Of a stretch of 26,628 bases of DNA, positions 23,223 to 26,628 are shown one piece after another; the first letter of the stretch is position 1, and each line of letters starts with the position of its first letter. Origin of the DNA: Burkholderiaceae bacterium (GTDB taxonomy: Bacteria; Pseudomonadota; Gammaproteobacteria; Burkholderiales; Burkholderiaceae_E); NCBI GenBank assembly GCA_016710525.1, contig JADJVQ010000092.1, positions 1 through 26,628 of the forward strand, written 5' to 3'. Under the pieces are notes generated by a model, which saw only the letters and a list, made by a program, of their open reading frames with translations, did not search any database and was not told the origin of the DNA. A program made the translations under genes and the position numbers.

Positions 23223-24151
23223 GGATGGGTCTCCTGGATTGAGGTCTGTGCTGCCAAGGGGGATGCATCCTGTGACGGCGGATCGCCGTCCAGGCCGGGG
23301 GTGACTTCGCGAGCCGGCTCACCGGCACGGGCGGACTGCTGGTCGGAGGTGCCCTGCTGGATCAGCCGCGAGCGATGCACGAGAAAATCCACCAGGTGGT
23401 TGCGGATCCGGTAGTACTGCGGGTCGTGGTGGATGGTCAGGCGGGTGCGCTCGCGCGGCATCGTGTTGCGCACGATCTCGGCCACGCGCGCGCGCGGCCC
23501 GTTGCTCATCAGCAGGATCCGATCCGCCAGCAGGATCGCCTCGTCCACGTCATGGGTGATCATGAACACCGTCTGGTGGGTCGACGCGCAGATGCGCAGC
23601 AGCTCGTCCTGGATCACGCCGCGCGTGAGCGCATCGAGCGCCCCGAAGGGTTCGTCGAGCAGCAGCATCTTCGGCTGGATGGCAAAGGCGCGCGCGATGC
23701 CCACGCGCTGCTTCATGCCACCGGACAGTTCGGCCGGCTTCTTGCCTTCCGCCCCGGCCAGCCCGACCAGCGCGATGAAGCGCCGGCTGTGCTCGTCGAT
23801 CCGGGCCCGGCTCCAGTCGGGCCAGCGCGACTTGACGGCGAAGGCGATGTTCTGCAGCACCGACAGCCAGGGCATCAGCGCATGCCCCTGGAACACCACG
23901 CCGCGGTCCAGGCTGGGGCCCCGCACCTCGCGGCGATCCATGAACACGAAACCCGAGCTGGCCTCCTCGAGGCCCGCGAGGATGTTCAGGATCGTGGTCT
24001 TGCCGCAGCCCGAATGGCCGATGATGCACACGAACTCGCCGCGCTCGATGCCGAAGCTCACGTCTTCGAAGACCGGAGCCGCTGCGCCGGCGCCGGTGCC
24101 GGGGTAGGTCTTCGACAGACCCTGGATGGAAAGGAATGCTTCGCTGGTCAT
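23219..24151 (-). CDS. ABC transporter ATP-binding protein, nitrate/cyanate type
   Basis: 310 residues, start ATG 24151 with GGGAG upstream. Walker A GHSGCGKT (45-52), Q-loop VVFQGHALMPWLSVLQNIAF, signature LSGGMKQR (142-149), Walker B MLLLDEPFGALDALTRG (162-178) and ITHDVDEAILLADRILLMSN (H200) are intact and characteristic of the NrtD/CynD branch. The last ~45 residues (after LVHRSRLIQQ) are a Ser/Ala/Glu-rich tail not seen in short homologues. Downstream cyanase overlap and the upstream permease make cyanate the most likely substrate, nitrate or nitrite less so. Confidence 0.94.
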   Translation of the reverse strand: MTSEAFLSIQGLSKTYPGTGAGAAAPVFEDVSFGIERGEFVCIIGHSGCGKTTILNILAGLEEASSGFVFMDRREVRGPSLDRGVVFQGHALMPWLSVLQNIAFAVKSRWPDWSRARIDEHSRRFIALVGLAGAEGKKPAELSGGMKQRVGIARAFAIQPKMLLLDEPFGALDALTRGVIQDELLRICASTHQTVFMITHDVDEAILLADRILLMSNGPRARVAEIVRNTMPRERTRLTIHHDPQYYRIRNHLVDFLVHRSRLIQQGTSDQQSARAGEPAREVTPGLDGDPPSQDASPLAAQTSIQETHP

Positions 24152-24157
24152 GGTGGC

Positions 24158-25022
24158 CTACTCCCGGTATGTGACGAAGCGCTGCAGCCGGGCGAACATC
24201 AGGTCGAGCAGCATCCCCACCACGCCGATCACCAGGATCGCGAAGATCACGTTGGTCAGCGACAGGTTGTTCCACTCGTTCCAGACGAAGTAGCCGATGC
24301 CGGTGCCGCCCACCAGCATCTCGGCGGCGACGATCACCAGCCAGGCGATGCCCATCGAGATCCGCATGCCGGTCAGGATGGTCGGAGCCGCCGCGGGAAG
24401 AATCACCAGCAGTGCACGGCGCAGCGGCGTCACCTCCAGCGTGCGCGCCACGTTCAGCCACTCCCGGCGCACACCGGCCACGCCGAACGCCGTGTTGATC
24501 AGCATCGGCCAGATGGAACAGATGAAGATCACGAAGATGCCGGAGATCGACGCTGTCCTTGATCGTGTAGAGCGCCAGCGGCATCCAGGCCAGCGGCGAG
24601 ATCGGCTTGAGCACCTGGATGAACGGGTCCAGCGCCCGATACATCAGCGGCGACATGCCGATCAGGAAGCCCAGCGGAATGGCGATCAGCGCCGCCAGGC
24701 CGTACCCGGCACCGACACGAGCCAGCGAAGACCCCAGCTGAATCGCGATGCCCTTGTCGTTGGGCCCGTTGTCGTAGAAGGGATCGCGCAGATGGCGCGC
24801 CATCGTCTCGCCCATCTGACCGAGCGTGGGCAGCCCGCTGGTCTTCTGCGCGCCGGCCGCTTTGCCCATCAGCTTGGCGTACTCGTCGTCCGCCGCGCTC
24901 TTGGCCGCGGCGGACGGTCCGCTCGCCACGCCGGGAGGCGCGGCCGCCAGCTGCCAGGCGCCCAGAGCACAGCCCAGCAGCAGCAGCGACAGCAGCGCCG
25001 CTTTGAGGTTCAGGCTCATCAT
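24158..25022 (-). CDS. ABC transporter permease, nitrate/cyanate (NrtB/CynB) type, one frameshift
   Basis: About 287 residues once one extra base near 24555 is removed, joining SPLAWMPLALYTIKDS to SGIFVIFICSIWPMLINTAF. The N-terminus begins MMSLNLKAALLSLLLLGCAL (double ATG at 25022 and 25019). A spacer follows, then AIQLGSSLARVGAGYGLAAL, IPLGFLIGMSPLMYRALDPF and IQVLKPISPLAWMPLALY, all typical of the NrtB family. The EAA loop is VARTLEVTPLRRALLVILPA and PTILTGMRISMGIAWLVIV, with GGTGIGYFVWNEWNNLSLTN near the end. The family normally reads through the break, so this is a sequencing or assembly error rather than a split gene. It lies 14 bases after the binding-protein gene and 6 before the ATPase. 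Confidence 0.93.
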
Positions 25023-25036
25023 CGCGAGGCTGCCTC

Positions 25037-26456
25037 TCAGGTCCGCTTGATCGCAAAACTGGCCGCGTACTCGCCGGGCTTGGCCGGATCGAATTCACGC
25101 CCCATCACCTTGAACTTGCGATAGCCGCCCTCGGGCACCTTCTGGCCGAGTTCGGCCATGCGCTTCTTGGCGTCGGTCAGCAGGAACACCTTCTCGGCGA
25201 TGTCCTTGTAGTTGACCTCGCCCTTGACGTAGCCCCAGCGCTTCATCTGGGTCAGCATCCACACCGCCATCGAGTACCAGGGGACCGGATCGAAGTCGGC
25301 CCGGTCGGGCACGTTCTTGACGTTGCCCAGGCCGTCGGCGAACTTGCCGGTCAGCACCTGCTCCAGCACCGTTTTCGGCTGGTTCAGGTACTGCGCGGGG
25401 GCAATCACCTTGGCGATCAGCTCGCGGTTCTTGGGCTCGCGCGCCATCGCGGCGGCCTCCAGCACCGCGCGATACAACGCAGCGAACGTATTCGGGTTCT
25501 GCTTGATGAAGCCCTCGGACACACCGAAGGCGCAGCACGGATGGCCGTCCCAGATTTCCTTGGACAGCAGGTGGATGAAGCCGACCTCGTCATACACGGC
25601 GCGCTGATTGAACGGGTCCGGGCCCAGGAAGCCGTCGATGTTGCCGGCACGCAGGTTGGCCACCATCTCGGGCGGCGGCACGACGCGGATCTGGATGTCC
25701 TTGTCGGGGTCGAGCCCGTGCTCGGCCACGTAGTAGCGCAGCAGGAAGTTGTGCATCGAGTACTCGAAGGGCACGGCGAACTTGAAGCCCTTCCACATCT
25801 TCGGGTCGCGCTTGTCCTTGTGCTTGACGTGGAGGGTGATGGCCTGGCCGTTGGTGTTCTGGATCGTCGCCACGCTCATCGGCTGGGCAACCGAGCCCAA
25901 GCCCATCGAGATGGCCAGTGGCATCGGCGACAGGAAGTGCGAGGCGTCATGCTCCTTGTTGATCATCTTGTCGCGGATCAGCGCCCAGCCCGCGGTCTTG
26001 TTCAATTGCACCGACGAGGCCCTGGTTCTTGTAGAAGCCCAGCGGGTCCGCCATGATCAGCGGCGTGGCGCAGGTGATCGGGATGAAGCCGATCTTCAGG
26101 TCCTTCTTCTCCAGCGGCGCCTTGTCCTGGGCCATCGCCTGCAGCGCACCCATCGGCAGCACACTGGCGATCGCCGCGCGAGCGGTATTCGCCCCGACGG
26201 CGCGCAGGAAGCGGCGGCGCAGACCCTCGTCGGGAAGCAGCGCCTTGACCAGCACCGCCTCGATGAAATCGGCCGACAGCTGATCGCTCGTCACGATGCT
26301 GTCAGCGTCGCGGCTGGCCTGCCGCGAGGCCAGGGGCCTGACCTCGGGTGCCGTGCCATCCTCATCCGGATGTTCGCCCTCGTGGCTCTGACCGCATCGC
26401 GAACAGGCAGGCCCGAGTCGGCGGTAGGCGTTGTATGGCTGATAGGTGTCGCTCAT
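25037..26456 (-). CDS. ABC transporter substrate-binding protein, CmpA/NrtA type, with Cys/His N-terminal extension and Tat signal (one frameshift)
   Basis: About 472 residues after correcting one indel near 26015 (DPLGFYKNQGL joins VQLNKTAGWALIRDKMINKE). Start ATG 26456 with GGAGA upstream. Residues 1-79 form an extension with C18, C21, H25 and H29 (CSRCGQSHEGEH). A Tat-type signal follows (RRRFLRAVGANTARAAIASV, from R80), with likely cleavage near ALQAMAQ. The mature domain starts KKDLKIGFIPITCATPLIMA and carries VVPPPEMVANLRAGNIDGFL, GPDPFNQRAVYDEVGFIHLL, SKEIWDGHPCCAFGVSEGFI and a C-terminal MKRWGYVKGEVNYKDIAEKV, as in nitrate/bicarbonate/cyanate binding proteins. First gene of the operon with cynS. 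Confidence 0.92.
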
Positions 26457-26517
26457 GCAGTCTGTCTCCGGGCAGCGGGCGCGTGCATCGGTCGGGCACG
26501 GCATCCAAGCCTCAAAT

Positions 26518-26533
26518 TGCAAGACGCATGCCA
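26518..26533 (-). promoter_or_regulatory. Sigma-54 -24/-12 promoter for the cyanate operon
   Basis: On the minus strand: TGGCATG-CGTC-TTGCA, one base from the TGGCACG-N4-TTGCA consensus, with GG and GC doublets 12 apart. The predicted start near 26507 gives a 51-base leader to ATG 26456, the same leader length as the element upstream of the hydantoinase operon. The remaining 26534-26628 holds no gene I can identify. Confidence 0.65.
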
Positions 26534-26628
26534 TCGTGCAAAACGCCCGCCATCAGGGCGTCAGCGACTCAAAGCGTGCCGTTTCGGTGCGGCGGACAGC
26601 TGCTGCACCATCGGCGGGCTGCTGTGCT

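Noticed and set aside
26586..26610. GGTGC and GCACC arms upstream of the cyanate promoter as an NtrC enhancer
   Set aside because: Arm order is the reverse of the TGCACC-N5-GGTGCA consensus and the spacer is too long, although the distance upstream would suit an enhancer.
1..26628. CRISPR arrays, insertion sequences, tRNA or rRNA genes
   Set aside because: Looked for by eye; no regularly spaced repeats, transposase motifs or RNA gene signatures were seen.

Overview
The window looks like a high-GC (roughly two-thirds G+C) beta-proteobacterial chromosome segment, probably from a Burkholderiales-like organism. This is judged from codon use, the gene families and the long antisense open frames typical of such DNA; no taxonomic marker is present. 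The first ~6.45 kb carries a frameshift every 50-150 bases although nearly all key motifs of every gene survive. I read this as low-accuracy sequence near a contig end, not as decay. Isolated frameshifts also occur near 7.45-7.5, 8.05-8.1, 8.6-8.7, 10.33, 10.46, 22.5, 24.55 and 26.0 kb.

Region 1 (1-4.1 kb) is ureide/purine breakdown. It holds the end of a nitrate/sulfonate-type ABC ATPase, its permease, 5-hydroxyisourate hydrolase (uraH), allantoate amidohydrolase (allC, minus strand) and OHCU decarboxylase (uraD), followed by a PduO-type corrinoid adenosyltransferase. Region 2 (4.3-5.25 kb, minus) is a class II aldolase/adducin-family protein. Region 3 (5.46-10.83 kb, plus) is one translationally coupled operon with two 2-oxoacid:ferredoxin oxidoreductases: indolepyruvate-type IorA and IorB, the latter apparently fused to a two-cluster ferredoxin domain, followed by alpha, beta and gamma subunits of a second enzyme.

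Region 4 (10.77-22.55 kb) is a divergent catabolic cluster. Leftward run an arylmalonate-decarboxylase/maleate-isomerase-like protein, a D-hydantoinase/dihydropyrimidinase, an amidase-signature amidase and a hydantoin-racemase homologue. Rightward run a GntR/FCD regulator, a four-gene spermidine/putrescine-type ABC transporter, an MFS transporter, a divergent 5-hydroxyisourate-hydrolase-like protein and an aldo/keto reductase. The intergenic region has a triple ATCTTG/CAAGAT half-site array and a sigma-54-like -24/-12 element facing each way. Region 5 (22.78-26.46 kb, minus) is a cyanate uptake and cyanase operon, with another good sigma-54 element upstream.

Together this is a nitrogen-scavenging island: import a small ureide or amide-like compound, open the ring, remove nitrogen groups, and destroy cyanate to ammonia and CO2. 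The most novel-looking parts are the region 4 pathway, whose two racemase-superfamily members lack one or both of the usual catalytic cysteines and whose HIUase paralogue has lost signature residues, and the tandem oxidoreductase operon with the fused IorB-ferredoxin.
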